Positions 49,325 through 62,300 of a DNA stretch of 64,000 nt are shown piece by piece. The position numbers and the translations under genes were made by a program. Below the pieces are notes generated by a model. The model saw only the letters and a list, made by a program, of their open reading frames with translations, made no database searches and was not told the DNA's origin. How positions within the stretch are numbered: the first letter of the stretch is position 1; each line of letters begins with the position of its first letter. Origin of the DNA: Thamnaconus septentrionalis (lineage: Eukaryota; Chordata; Actinopteri; Tetraodontiformes; Monacanthidae); assembly GCA_009823395.1 (NCBI GenBank), contig CM020501.1:5037861-5101860 (forward strand). Direction: 5' to 3'.

Positions 49325-51220
49325 ATGTCGGACGCGGTGGTTAGTTTCATGAAGGATTTCCTGGCTGGTGGCATCGCCGCAGCCATCTCCAAAACAGCTG
49401 TCGCTCCCATCGAGAGAGTCAAGCTCCTGTTGCAGGTAAATTCATTTGCGGACAACTTCCTTGAGAATTGCTGCGTTTTTATGGATTCGTGCGTAAAAGT
49501 TTGTGCAAACGTTGATTTGCTGATTAAACAAGTGAGATCTATTTGGGTTTTTTTCTCGCGAAATTAAATGTATAAAAAATGTTCAGCTTCAAGTAAAACT
49601 TCAAGTCTGTAATGTCTGGCGCGTGTCAAACAGGCGAGCGAGAGGTTGTGCGTCAGAACGGAGATGGTTTGACGCACCGGGTTTAGCGGCGCTCTTGATG
49701 GCTCTGACGTCAGTTCCTTTAATAACGCGCAGCATTAAATTGTCTCTGTGCTTCTTTGTGAGGTGTTCGGTATGTTTAATTATTGCTCACGTAAAACAAG
49801 TGATCGCAGTAATATGTTGTCCTATTGAACGGCTAAATTTAACCGAGGGCATGTAATATAATCCGCAGCTTTTCTCAAATGACATGGGTGCGCAACACTA
49901 TCGCCAAGAATTCAACCACACACTGAAGCCTTGCCCAAGGGTGCTAAGGTTGAAAATATTAGTATTAGTATATTCAATAAAACCAAAAAATTACATAAAA
50001 TTGAAATGAATGAAATAGCTAGTTTGTTTGCAAATATGTACAATAAAATATGCACAAAACAATGTTCAATAAAAATCAATTGTGAAATTTGGCACTCATA
50101 TATTTGTTTTGTAGGTCCAACATGCCAGCAAACAGATCACCGTGGACAAACAGTACAAGGGAATCATGGACTGTGTGGTGAGGATCCCCAAGGAGCAGGG
50201 CTTTGTGTCCTTCTGGAGGGGCAACCTGGCCAACGTCATCCGCTACTTCCCCACCCAAGCCCTCAACTTCGCCTTCAAGGACAAATACAAGAAGATCTTC
50301 CTGGGCGGCGTGGACCAGAAGACACAGTTCTGGCGCTACTTTGCCGGCAACTTGGCCTCCGGCGGCGCCGCCGGCGCCACCTCGCTCTGCTTCGTCTACC
50401 CGCTGGACTTCGCCAGGACGAGGCTCGCCGCCGACATCGGCAAAGGCAATGCTGAGAGGGAGTTCACCGGCCTGGGCAACTGCATCAGCAAGATCTACAA
50501 GACCGACGGCCTCAAGGGTCTCTACCTCGGCTTCAACGTGTCGGTGCAGGGCATCATCATTTACAGGGCGGCCTACTTCGGCTGCTTCGACACAGCCAAA
50601 GGTGAGCGTACTCCGATCTCATACTCCACATAGTTTCCTTTGCTTGTTTTCCGCCAACCCGCCAACCAATGAGTGTTGCAGTTAAGGCTCGGAACACCCC
50701 GTGAGGATTGGGGACCACCTGAAGACCCCTCTTCCAGGCCAAGGCTTCATCCATTGAAAGTGGATGTAAAAACTAGCGCATGATTTTATGTCTCACCCTT
50801 GCCCCCCCCACCACCACCACAGGTATGCTGCCAGACCCCAAGAACACACATATCGTGGTCACCTGGATGATCGCCCAGACCGTTACCGCCGCCGCGGGTA
50901 TCATCTCGTACCCCTTCGACACCGTCAGACGTCGTATGATGATGCAGTCTGGACGCAAAGGAGGTTAGAAGAGTCAGAGACCCGAGAAGAATCACATGCT
51001 TTCAAATTTGGCACGCTCGCCTGAGTCACACCTCACTCATCCCGTGTGTTCTCCCTTTACAGCTGACATCATGTACAAAGGCACAATCGACTGCTGGTCG
51101 AAGATCCTCAAGGACGAGGGACCAAAGGCCTTCTTCAAGGGCGCCTGGTCCAACGTGCTCAGAGGCATGGGCGGCGCCTTCGTGTTGGTGCTGTACGACG
51201 AGATCAAGAAGTACACATAA
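49325..51220 (+). CDS. slc25a4: ADP/ATP translocase 1 (adenine nucleotide carrier, SLC25A4)
   Basis: Exchanges cytosolic ADP for matrix ATP across the inner mitochondrial membrane. Exons 49325-49435, 50115-50601, 50823-50963 and 51063-51220 join in frame to 298 residues, the usual length. The three carrier repeats each carry the PX[DE]XX[RK] signature: PIERVK at 28-33, PLDFAR in the middle repeat and PFDTVR in the third. The carrier-specific RRRMMM follows the last one. The N-terminus [15 protein letters not shown] differs slightly from mammals, but the rest is very close. The 487-bp and 141-bp internal exons match the mammalian gene structure as I recall it. Synteny with helt and cfap97 favours slc25a4 over slc25a5 or slc25a6. 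Coding GC is far higher than in the flanking sequence. Confidence 0.97.
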
Positions 51221-51549
51221 GAGACTTTCGTCATCTCCAGGTCCCTGAGGAAACCCTTCGCTTGGTCTGAGTCTTAATTCTTGTGAGAGTGATTACAGCA
51301 GGGGGGCAGTTTGCCACTGTTGGCAGGACGGTTAGATAGACTTGCCCTGGGTTCTTACCATCGCCTCATCAGATCATTTGTTCCATCTACGACGCACCAC
51401 TGAATGGCCGTGGAGATGCCGTGACTTTGCAAAGGATGGCGTCATCTGCCCCTCATGGTAGTCAAAGTTTGTCTAAGAGTAGCTGAGGAGGCCCATTTGC
51501 TATTATGATGTGACCACTCTGTACCCATGTGTCCCCACTCACACATTGT

Positions 51550-51564
51550 TTTATTAAAAATAAA
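51550..51564. other. Convergent poly(A) signals of slc25a4 and cfap97
   Basis: TTTATT at 51550-51555 is AATAAA for the minus-strand gene cfap97, and AATAAA at 51559-51564 serves slc25a4. The two signals are 3 nt apart, so the transcripts probably end within the same few tens of bases. Confidence 0.5.
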
Positions 51565-52052
51565 AAATTATTAGACCAATTGTCTGCTATTGTGATGGAT
51601 GTTTTCAAATTTTTGCCACAGAACTAATAAGGAATGAATAAGTTTATGAGGGCCAGCAATCACCACCCTGTCAGACCTACAACAACAGAAATATCGTTCT
51701 AGTGAAACCTACCTAAATCCTTTGTGGCTCGTCAAGCTAAACGAGATAAGATAACGACATCCTGTCTGCATTTGAAGTATTTTAAGAAAGTTGCAGACAA
51801 CTGAATAGTGACCATGCAATCAAATATAACAACCAACAACTGAAATGTAATCTCAAATATATACATTTAATTTAAAAAAAAATAACACAAAATGATTTTG
51901 TGCAAATATGACAGAGGTAAAACAATTGAAATTTGACAATTGAAAAATATCATACAAAAATGATAATAAAAATAGATTGCTATGTCATGGCTTTTAAGAG
52001 TAATGGCAAAATTTACAACAGTCAACCCTGTACAACAAAAGTTCTTTTTTGG

Positions 52053-54559
52053 TCAACACCAAGCCAGTCGTGGAGGTCCCTTTTTCTTTGTCTTGGCTGG
52101 AGAAGTGATGCCAGAGAAACCAGTAGTGTTGGAAGATGGTCTCGAGACTGGTTGTGCTGGTTGTGCTGTTGATGAGGTCAAAACATTGATTATAAACCCT
52201 GCTAATTTTCTTTTTATATTTAAAATATACATCAAACAAAAAAAGTTAATTTGATGGAGGAAAATGGTCCTTTATAATAACTAGTACAGTTAAATAAATT
52301 CAATTTAATTTAATAATAATTCAAATAATAATTTCAATACATTGGAAAAAAAATGCTAATGCAAATTTCTACAAAGAATGTCCATTACGCTGAAAAAAAG
52401 TAACCCTCTCTTTGATGCATTCTCCATCTAAACATTTACCTGTAGTCTCTTACATCTGCTGTAAAACATATTTGCAACATGGTAGACCTTCTATTTAATC
52501 AACCCTGGGTTAAGCAAGTACTGAATATGAATGTTTTAAGGGTTTGGGGATATGAAAATTAAAATTTTGAAATGAAATTTAAAAACTAGCATGTGTGAGC
52601 TTCCTACCTGAGGGCGTTTTGGTTGCGCACCGCTCTTTCTTAGCAGTGGTGGGACCTGACAAATATCCAACAAGTCGCTGGTAGTCAGCCAGCTGATCAG
52701 TGCGCCTTAGGCCACGTGTCGGCTTGACAGCTTCAAGTCTCTTCAGAAATGCCTGGAAAGAACAAAAATAATTAGATAAATAGAATATCTTCAGAGAAAG
52801 AGACACATGAGGCTAAACAGCGTAGGCAAGTGGCTAAATATCACACTCCCACTTGAAAGCTGCGCAGAACTCCATGTGAATCAAGCCAAAAGGCAAACAG
52901 CAGGTTTACAGGTGCTTGTTTTAAGGCCATCCTCTGGCTGGTCAGAAAACACCACAGGCTTCAGTTTTCACACACACCTGCTGCATTTCCAATATTAGGG
53001 CACATGGAAACTTCTGTTTGTCTATTTTTCTATATTTGAACCAATATGGAAACGGCTGATCTTGAAACACGCAGTAGTGGTGGAGTTGTGCCGAATGACT
53101 GGGGTGTCATAAATGTGACGTGTGGGGTGGATACAGTGGTCGCGCAGCAGATTCAATTACTTCACTCTATGAATAGAGAAGGCAGACACAAGCACCCCCA
53201 ACAGTGCTGGGAGATGAGCCAGAGAGCGGGAGGACAGCTTGTCCTTAACAGGAGTGGAACACATCCCCACATTAAGAGTCGTGTTTGACATCTATTCAGC
53301 AGTAGCAAGAAAATGTACTGAACCCACTGAAAAAATTCTTGCAGTTTCTGGCTTTTCCTCTGACACTGAGTTCAGAAATTCTTGTGTGGGAAATTATGAT
53401 TTCTTTATTGCTTCTTGTGTCATGTGATTCAAATTAAAAAAAAAAAAAATCAACTGACTTAATATACGAGGTGAAAGGTTAAAGCTGCAGATGTCAAGCT
53501 GTCCTATAATGTGAGGGTGTGGTGCTGTAGAAAATCTGCCACCTGCTGCTGTCTGTCTAAAATGACCCACAACGGCTATCAGGGTTTCCGACTAATTAGC
53601 ACTAACTACTAGCTAACACAATGTAAATACTTACGACTGAGCAGACAAACTGTAAAGTCAGCCAATTTTCTTTTTGATGGGATGTCTAGAAAAATGTTAT
53701 GTTCTACTATATTAGTAAAAGCAATTCTAAAATTGTAGAACTGCATAATAGATGGTAATATTTATTTGAAAAAATACACTTTTGCTGTTTATTCAATCTT
53801 TATTGAAAGATGTGACGATGTTTGGAGAGCAAACAGGAGTTTTTCTATTATTATTTCTATTATCTAAAAATGCAGTCAGACACAGGTTTCTTTAGAAGTT
53901 AGTACATTGATTTATATTTCTCAGAATCTCACATTCTTTTTAATTATTCATTATTATTATTATTATTATTTATTTTTACCCTATTAGTGGTGATGTGTCC
54001 ATGTCCCAGTCTGTTGAAACACACACAATGACAATGGCTGAGAACTAGCACCCCCTGTAGGTATTAACGGTTCCTCTGAAAGTAAAATAAACATTGGCTA
54101 CATTACCATGATGAGAAAAGTATGTTTTTATTGGGGGGAATACTACATTTATATTTTTTAATGTTGGCACAGGTATTTAGACTTTAATGTTGTAAACCTT
54201 TTTTCAAAGACATGAATCGTTAGACCCCTCTAGGGTGGCTAATGGTGCCGGTGGTGTGGCAGCCTGTTACACGCAGCTCTTTGTTTCATTGGTTTCACTT
54301 TAGTTTCGCCTGATATTTGTATGCTTTTAGATGATTGGTATTTGGCTTAGTTTTATATGTATTTGTATGTACATATGTATATATATATATATATATATGT
54401 ACATGCATGTGTATATATACATATATATATATATATGTATTTTTGTGGAATTTGTTTTTATTTTGGTTGTTGTTGACTAATTGTAGCCAAGTGTGTTGAA
54501 TGAATGAATGAAGCACTGCTGCTGCAACAATTCAATTTCCTGTGAAGGATTAATAGTAG

Positions 54560-54598
<39 letters not shown>

Positions 54599-55800
54599 GT
54601 TCCATGCTTTCTATTTTATGTAGCTAGGAAAATTTGTTAGTTATTTTCAACTACTGTATGAAACTCAAAAGTTACAACCTACCAGGTTCTCTCTTTCGAT
54701 GCGTTTCTGTTCCCGCAGCCTATTAAGACCATGGTGAGAGATTTTATTCAAAGGCGTGTTGACGCTCACATAGGCCTTCTTCACTTGAGCACTGCCAGGT
54801 TTGGGTCCTTCTGAAATGCGAGTCAGTTCCCGTAGAAGCCGCTCGTTTTCATGTTCTATGTTTCGGACCTCGTTGTTGGAGAATGAATAGTTTTTACGGG
54901 CTCTTCCCCAATGATGGACCAGTTTAGCTCCACACTGACTGTTTGAGTGCAGAACACCTGTCATGAGAGAAGGAAATTAAATAAACTTAAAAAACCTGAA
55001 GGAAGACGCATTTCATGTGAATTATAACTAATGGCTTCAAGAACGTCACATTTGTCTGAAACATTTTACTTTGCATTAATAATTTAGGATCCTGCGTTGT
55101 TAATTCTTTACACAGTTTTGTCTCGTAGACAATCAAAAGTTATCATAAAAACAAGTGAATCAACTAGTGAATCAGGGGCTGACGTCAAGGCTGACAGTAA
55201 ATTGAAGTACATAATTTAATCTGGCTATAAACTGGTCAAAGCTGGTACAGAGACAAGTTGTTGTACAATGTTTATTGTACTTGAGGTTCTACACATGAAT
55301 CTGGCTTCAGGTTAATCAAGAAATCAAACACAACAGCACTCAAAACCAAGAAGCTTTGCCTTTGCCTTGTAGAAAGGATACTTACGCTCGTCTACATTCC
55401 GAACCAAATCCTTGGCTTGATGTACCTTGCTCAGGCCACTGGAGGGCACACTTCTGTGCTGTTGTTGCTGTCTGACACTCTCCTCTTCAGTCTCTGTGTG
55501 GTTCAGGTCCAATGATTGAAGAGGGCTACAGTCGGGTGTGGAGAGGGCGGTCACATCAGTCACTGCATCGTCTCCCTCCTCACTTGGTTTCCTTCTTCCA
55601 ATAAACTTCTGAGACAAACCATCTTTTGAGATTGTAGTCAGTTTTGCTTGTGGCTTCTCATGCGCTCGTTGGGTTTCCTTTTTAGCCTTTAATCCTTTCT
55701 CAGTGATTTCGCCCGTACTGCTGCTGAGGCTACCATCGTCGCAGTCACTGTCGAAAAAGGAATGATCTACTTCCCCTTCTTGATCGCTGGGATTGATCAT
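52053..55800 (-). CDS. cfap97: CFAP97 (cilia- and flagella-associated protein 97)
   Basis: Cilia-associated protein whose biochemical role is not defined. Coding exons 55386-55800, 54683-54957, 52608-52752 and 52053-52198 have GT/AG borders and encode 326 residues. The start is at ATG 55800; an upstream GTG in the same frame is in the 5' UTR. Family landmarks in order are [12 protein letters not shown] near the N-terminus, [17 protein letters not shown] (about residues 85-100), KNYSF at 160-164 starting a helical region with [20 protein letters not shown] joined across an intron to [11 protein letters not shown], a DQLADYQRL motif, and a basic tail ending in Trp-Cys. It is much shorter than mammalian CFAP97 (over 500 residues), mainly because the Ser-rich stretch between the first two landmarks is reduced. 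It converges with slc25a4. Confidence 0.93.
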
Positions 55801-57656
55801 GGCAGTCTTCGGCAACACACTGGAAATTAAGAGTAGCGTGCATAATTAGACCATTGAAAGATTAAGAGATCATATCTGTAGACAATACATTCTTTAAAAA
55901 TACAATAAAAAATATGCAACAAAGGTGTACTAAAAGTGTACTTTTGTTCAGCCCTCCTATTTCACTCCCCTTGCAAACACTGACAATGAATTTCCACATT
56001 ACTTTAATGTATAAACCTATTCATGTATGGGATGTAAGTCAGAAATTCATGAAATCACTGCTGGTGGGCTAATTGCTTCTTATACATGTAAAGTGAGTGT
56101 AAATTACTTGTTGAATACTTTCACAATACAATTATATAAACTATCTTAAGGGTAAATAAAGATTAAGAAAAATTCTTAAAAGGCTGCATTACCATTTTTC
56201 TTTTTGCATTTGATTCCCTGCGATGTCATCTTCCTTTTTTATCCTTTTTGTTCTGCTATGAGATTTGACAGTAGATGGCATCCAAAGCCTCACATTACTG
56301 CCACATTCCCTGAGATTCTACCCCAGCTTCCCTATTCCGCAAAAGCGGGTGAAGTGGACGAACAAGCCTTCTTTACTCCAAAATAATCACTGCGATTAAC
56401 AAAACACTGTCGGTATGACTTTAATCTGGGATTAAAGTCATTTCAAGTTTTGACATTTTTCATGTTTCGTGACATTTCTTCGGAGACTGTTGACGTACAA
56501 GTTGTCAGTTTTAGCCATGCATACTCAACAATTCAGAGAATATCTTAATACATCTGTAATGTAGTAAACAATTATTCAGAAAAAATATTACTAGTGTGAT
56601 TATATGGCTGGGTGAAAAAGGAAGGTGCACAATCGAGTCATCCATATGCAGTTCTTCCTATCGTGGAAAAACAGGATGCAACATTGCTGTCAGATGAAGG
56701 TGGTGAGTGTAGCATCCACGTAGTTGAGCAGGGTAGACACAAAGCCCAGGACTATTAGGTGAGGTTATTCATAATAGTAATTCAAACATATGTATATAAT
56801 GATTTTGTGTACTCATTGTATGTTTTCAGATTTTAATGTGTATTGTACTTTGGCTTAGATTTCTTGTAGTGTTGAAGATGTCAGTCATAAAAATGACATA
56901 GTGATATTATTAGAAACCCAATGTGTGTATTTAGTACTTGTGTAATACAGCAGTGAGCCTATTTATTTATTTGTTTGTTTAAAGAGAGCATCAGGGATTC
57001 ATTAGATGCTGCCTATACCTCAGGACTGTCTTACAAATGTTAATTGGTTTTTGTTTATTTTCTCTATGTCTAATCCGCCATTGCAAGTGAGCTGATAGGG
57101 GGCAAAACATATGTGTGCTGGCCATGGGCCAAACTGTTTCTATTTTTCCCCTTCTCTTTGGTTGAGGTCCTGAGTTCACTTCTCCCACTGCTTTGCTTTC
57201 CTTACACAGTTTGTTCCACATCTATGAGTCAGTGCTGACTTATAATGTTTCTAAGATGTGTGCTTTACAGGGGACACAATGGTACGTGTAACCTTCAAAT
57301 TTGTTTGACATTTCTAAGTAGAAAACGATTTATTTCAGTGTGCACTGCTGCCCCTAACCAATTAACTTACAGTACGGGGTCAACATTGCAAGAATGAACT
57401 CCAAACTTTTAAAACAAACATCTGTCACAAATCTTTTCACCTACACAATTTGTCATTTCTCCATTGATTCATCACCGTCATTAAAGTCCGTATTGCCTCA
57501 ACTCTTTCTCTCAGCTGTCCCTTGTGACCTGATCAAACAGCAGCAAGCCTCAGACATACAGTAACTCAAATCCCGCAATCTAATGTTCGTGCTCCAACGT
57601 CTGGACGGTTAACAGTAGAAATTGTAAACTGAGTAAACATGTTCCCGACCTCTTAC
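52199..57656 (-). other. cfap97 introns
   Basis: The intron 52753-54682 holds an AT/ATGT-rich tract (about 54340-54440) and an ATCT microsatellite (54560-54598). 55820-57656 is AT-rich unique sequence with nothing recognised. 52199-52607 and 54958-55385 also hold nothing recognised. Confidence 0.6.
54560..54598 (+). repeat. ATCT microsatellite
   Basis: ATCT tetranucleotide run inside a cfap97 intron. Confidence 0.95.
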
Positions 57657-58200
57657 CTGAAAAATGGCGTTAAGATGCATAAAAGCTTGCAGAGGACGAT
57701 TTGGTGGGGAATGGAAATTTGAATGAAGTTAAAATTGCGTTGGCATGCTGCTGGTTGTAGATTATGTGAGTGAGACAAAGCCGTCTAACTAACAAGGGTG
57801 AATCACTATGTGCTATTGCTAGCAAAGTGGCTAAGATTATGTCGTGTCTGGTAACTGCACAGAAATATTTATACAAGTGACGCACAAAGTCAGACAATAG
57901 CAAATGAGTAGATTATTAGTGGACTGCATTCACAGGGAAACGCTGCGAGTCCAGCTAGCTAGCTTTTGCTAACTTTGCTGTAGTGATTTCTTACCTGGAA
58001 AAACGTCGTTTACCAGTATTCTATATTGACTAGCATATCGTCCACATCCTAGTAAATATTCTTGCACGACAGAGGATAATTAGCGAGAAAACCCCACAAT
58101 CACCTCAAAATGCAGTTATTAGTACTACGCATTGGTACCTAGTAACGGGGAAAGTAGCAAGTGAACGTCACTTCCTGGAAACGGTGGCGCATGCTCTCGA
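57657..58200 (-). promoter_or_regulatory. cfap97: cfap97 upstream region with two candidate 5' non-coding exons
   Basis: Two good minus-strand donors follow CAG: GTAAGA with exon edge 57657, and GTAAGA with exon edge 57995. Either could splice to the acceptor at 55819, 19 nt upstream of the start codon. Transcription probably begins in 58000-58200. Exon starts cannot be placed from sequence. Confidence 0.4.
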
Positions 58201-58964
58201 GCGATTTTATCAATTTTATTGATAACCAATTTGTATTTAAACAGAATTAAAGAAAACATTAACCTCTCAAATTCCTTTGAAACTCATTGACACGCACTGT
58301 TTTTAATTAAAAGAGCACATTTTATTATTTTCCTAATTGAAACAATGAGTATTTAAAATTTGTGAAATTAGTTCTTGTAATATAACTTGATTGTGATTAA
58401 AAAGTGATTTCTGTTTAGTTTTATTGTAAATATTTTTGAAGGGTTATCGTGAAATAGGAGGAAAAAACAACTTGTCTGCTGACTTTGGAGAGAAACAAAC
58501 AGAAGTTACTCTGTAACGGTTTATCAGGTTTTTTTTTGATTGTTTATTTGTTTTTTTTAAACAAGACATGTAGAAGAAACTACCAGTAGGGTGGGTATCT
58601 ATTGTGCACAAGCAACTGCTCCCCCAGTGCGCATCCATGAACAAGAGGGGATTATCTGAAGGCGCGTCCCCTGACATTGTAATTTGTCATGGGTTTCTCT
58701 TAATAACATTGTTAGATCTTGAACTGACACACAACTGAAATGCCAGTGTCCTGGTGCAATTGAACCAGCGTGAATCTAAAGTAAAAGAAACTTGTGTCGG
58801 GCCAGTTTTCCATAATTTACATGCCAATGCAAGAGAAATTAGGGTTAAATGGGGGTCTTTAAGTCCCACACTCATACAACCAGGCCATAGATGATACATC
58901 ACAAAGCGTGACAATAAGTTTCTGCAGTCCAAACACTATAGAAGTTTTTTTTTAAAATCTGAAT

Positions 58965-58970
58965 TTTATT
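58965..58970 (-). other. ufsp2: Probable ufsp2 poly(A) signal
   Basis: TTTATT on the + strand is AATAAA on the minus strand, about 395 nt after the ufsp2 stop. No earlier AATAAA was seen on that strand after the stop. Confidence 0.45.
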
Positions 58971-59075
58971 ATACGTGTCGCTGAATAGACAAAAGCACCC
59001 ATTTGACTCTTTGACAACCAACTGCTTGTGAGAACTCAATTACAGGATGTGATTATTTTCCAATAATGGGGCTTG

Positions 59076-59115
59076 GCTGAGATCAGACTGCTTTCAGAAG
59101 CAGTCTGATCTCAGC
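59076..59115. repeat. Perfect 18-bp hairpin in the predicted ufsp2 3' UTR
   Basis: GCTGAGATCAGACTGCTT, loop TCAG, then the exact reverse complement. It lies between the ufsp2 stop and its probable poly(A) signal, so it would fold in the mRNA. Confidence 0.9.
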
Positions 59116-59362
59116 ATGATACCACAAGGCACCTAAAGGTCTTTTATAATTATGTTTCACTGTCCTGTAGTCATGGCAGATCTAAAACTTAAGATAATCA
59201 AGTTATGACAAATGTGTTTGAAGCCGTTGCAATTTTGGTAATTATTAAGGAACATGAGCGCGCACATTTTTCATGGGTGTAATAATGTGGCCTTATTCCT
59301 AACGTTGATGATTCTTTAACCCCTCAGATTCATTTCAATTCCAGTCTGAATGTTGTAAGATC

Positions 59363-62300
59363 TTAGATCCCCTTTGGCCTCTGAGGCAGACATAAATTGT
59401 AATAGGCCGTTTGATCCCAAAAATCTGGTCCTTTCCAGCCACACCAGCCCTGAAAAAAACAGCACACATTCATATTGTCAATATTGTGTGAGGAAGTACC
59501 AATACAAAGAAAGAGAGATGTCGGTATTTTAAACCATTAACCTTATCTGTGATGACCCCCAGATCCTCAGCTCCAGTGTAATGTGGATCCAAGATAAGAT
59601 AGCGAATCTGCCCGGTTGTCTCACTCCACGCTACGCCCAGAATGGTGTGAGCTAAGACTCCACCTCCTGCAACACAAGAACGCATGCATGCATTTGAAGA
59701 TCCAAGATTGTGTTTCTTGAGTACACAGCTTATAATAATAAATATAATACATTTATTATTTATAGGGCTTCATACAATGGGATATGTCAGCAATGTTTAC
59801 CCATAAAAATATATCACATATATAACACATGCATTTTTGCTGTACAATATAGATTTTGACCAAGTATTACAATGTATTTGTTGGTGCTTAAATACTTTAT
59901 ATATTATATATTTATACTAGATTTGGGTATGAATATTGCAGTGCCTGTTGTTAGGTAGTTAGTCTGAGTAGGCTATAACAGTGTATTTTAGAACTTCTAT
60001 AACAAAACATATCATTAAATGTTTAATTTTCTGTTGGCTGTTCATATTAAATGGTATAAATTCTAAGAAGAATTTTGAGTATTGGTTCTGACGGTGCTCC
60101 ACTTTACCAATCATGACTGGAGTCCCTTCTGAGAGAAAGTGGTTGGTCAGCTCTCTGCCTTTGGAAGCCAGTTCAGAACCTTGACTATAAAGCAAAAGTA
60201 CTCAATGAGTCAAATTCTGATAAATATACACATCACACACAAAGTGTTGTTTAATAACAGCCCACCTTACAAACATGATCTTGGAGGTCACCCCAAGCAA
60301 CTGGTTCAGGACATTCTGGACCTCGATGGACCCGATCCACTGCCGGGATGCCACAAAAGATGGCTCTTTGTCTCCAACATCTACCAGAGCCTTTGTGGAA
60401 ACAACCACCACGATAGAAGGAAAGTTAAGTGAACATCTCCATTGCATCATCACTTCATTGCACTCAGAACCAAACGGATACCTGCTGGATCTCCCTGTGA
60501 GTGGGGACAGATCTCTCCACGTAGCCTTGCTGCTTGAACCAGGAACAGATGGTCTGAAGGGATCGGTAAGCACAGCCCCAGCCGTTGTCGTCAATGTGGT
60601 CCTGCATGTAGTGGTGGTAACTGTAGATTCCTCGAACCAAGTTCACCTTGATTAACACACATACGTAGGTTCAGCAAAACAGTTTATCAGCCCTTCAAAG
60701 AGAACGTGTTTTATATATTTGTGTCTGACGAAGCGTGCAATCTGTTGTACCTTTCCTTGGTCCAGAGAGGGATGTGTGAGGACACGGTGAGGGTTTCGGA
60801 GGTAACCATCCTTGTAAGTCTCGTTGGGAAATCGGTAGGCGCTCACTCTTCTGAAATAGGGCCAGTCCTCTGGTAAGTCAAACTGCTGATGCAGTTCCTG
60901 CATGAACAAATGCCAAAATGTTGATTTCTGAATGAACATGCAGGAAGCAAATACCATGTATTGAATCAAGCTAGTATTTAAGTGAAAGTCTCAAGAATTT
61001 TCACTTCTTACTTTACGAAGTGTCTCTAGTTGGCTGTCGGCCACTCCTGATGGGAAAACAGCCGTGACTAATCCCTTGGGTTCTGGAAGGAGGAAGTGTA
61101 TCGGTTCAGGTACCAGCACTGTTGTCCCCTTCGTGTGCTGGAGCATGACTTTTTCCATCTCATGCAGCTGATGAATTAGGCCCTCCAACAGGGCTCCAAA
61201 GGCACTGCAATGGGAAAGAAAAGTCATTTCCTCATTAACGGCTGTATCTCGCATCTGGTGGCGAGTCTGGCTAAAGGAAAAAGTCAAGGTGCTCCCAGGA
61301 TGAAACTTACTGCTTGATGGAGTCATTGCAGGTGGTAGGGACAACGCAGTCCATGGGGAGAGTTGTAGACAGGAAGTGGGCTTTCTGGGATTTTTTGCAG
61401 AGGATTGGAGCTGGAAGAGGGCCAGGTTGGGTCACCTCCGTCATCAGACGGATGTCAATGACAGTCTGAATTTTGAGACACGTGCACACAGACATCGAAG
61501 AATTTTTACTCTTAACCTCTCAAAATAAATTAATCAATCAACCACAGTGAGAGTGTTACATGGGCACAAAAAAGCATCTTATTTGATCTTATATTATTAC
61601 CTATTTTAACTTATTTGAAGGCACTGTTTTTTGTTCTAGATGACTAGATGAAAACTGAAAAGGTACCGTTGCTGAGCCTTTTTTGTTTTTCTTTTTTGCA
61701 GACCTCATGCCAGTGTTCTCTTCCTCAACTGACCTGAAAGCAACAAAGCCAATTTAAGTGCATTCAATCAAAAACAAGGTTAAATCTATCTTAATAAAGA
61801 GAGTAGCAAACACACTTACAGTATCCACTGATGTATGTCGTCACACAACATAGTTGGTGTGATTTCTCCTGGAGTGGCGTGAAAACCTCTGTTTGGCCAA
61901 ATGATAATGGGACTGTCACAGACCATCAGAGCACAGGCTTCAGATTTCAGCTGGGAGTGGAGCTTCTGAAATGTTGTGGAGATTTCCTTCTGCAAGAGGG
62001 AGACTGAAAGAGGACAGAGTCAGCCGTATCGATTTGCCATCACTAACTTTATTATAATGTCATCTTATAGAAGACTGCCTTCTAGTAATTTTTTATTACC
62101 AATATTTAATCACGTTTTGGAGTAATGTGGCTTTGGTCATATTTTTATTTCAGAATTAATTGACAAGTGTCATGCCATAGCTGCCGGGAAAAAAATGTAG
62201 CTTTATATAATGAGGTTTAAACAGATGGACATATGGATTTCCCGTTTTTCAATAACTGAAAATTTGGTACACTCCTTTCTTTGTTATGAACGTATAGCTA

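Noticed and set aside
50203..50685. A 160-residue + strand frame in another phase of slc25a4 exon 2
   Set aside because: Ser/Ala/Pro-rich shadow of the carrier reading frame.
55801..55818. An upstream in-frame GTG start for cfap97
   Set aside because: The ATG at 55800 is the first ATG after the acceptor and aligns with family N-termini; GTG starts are rare in vertebrate genes.
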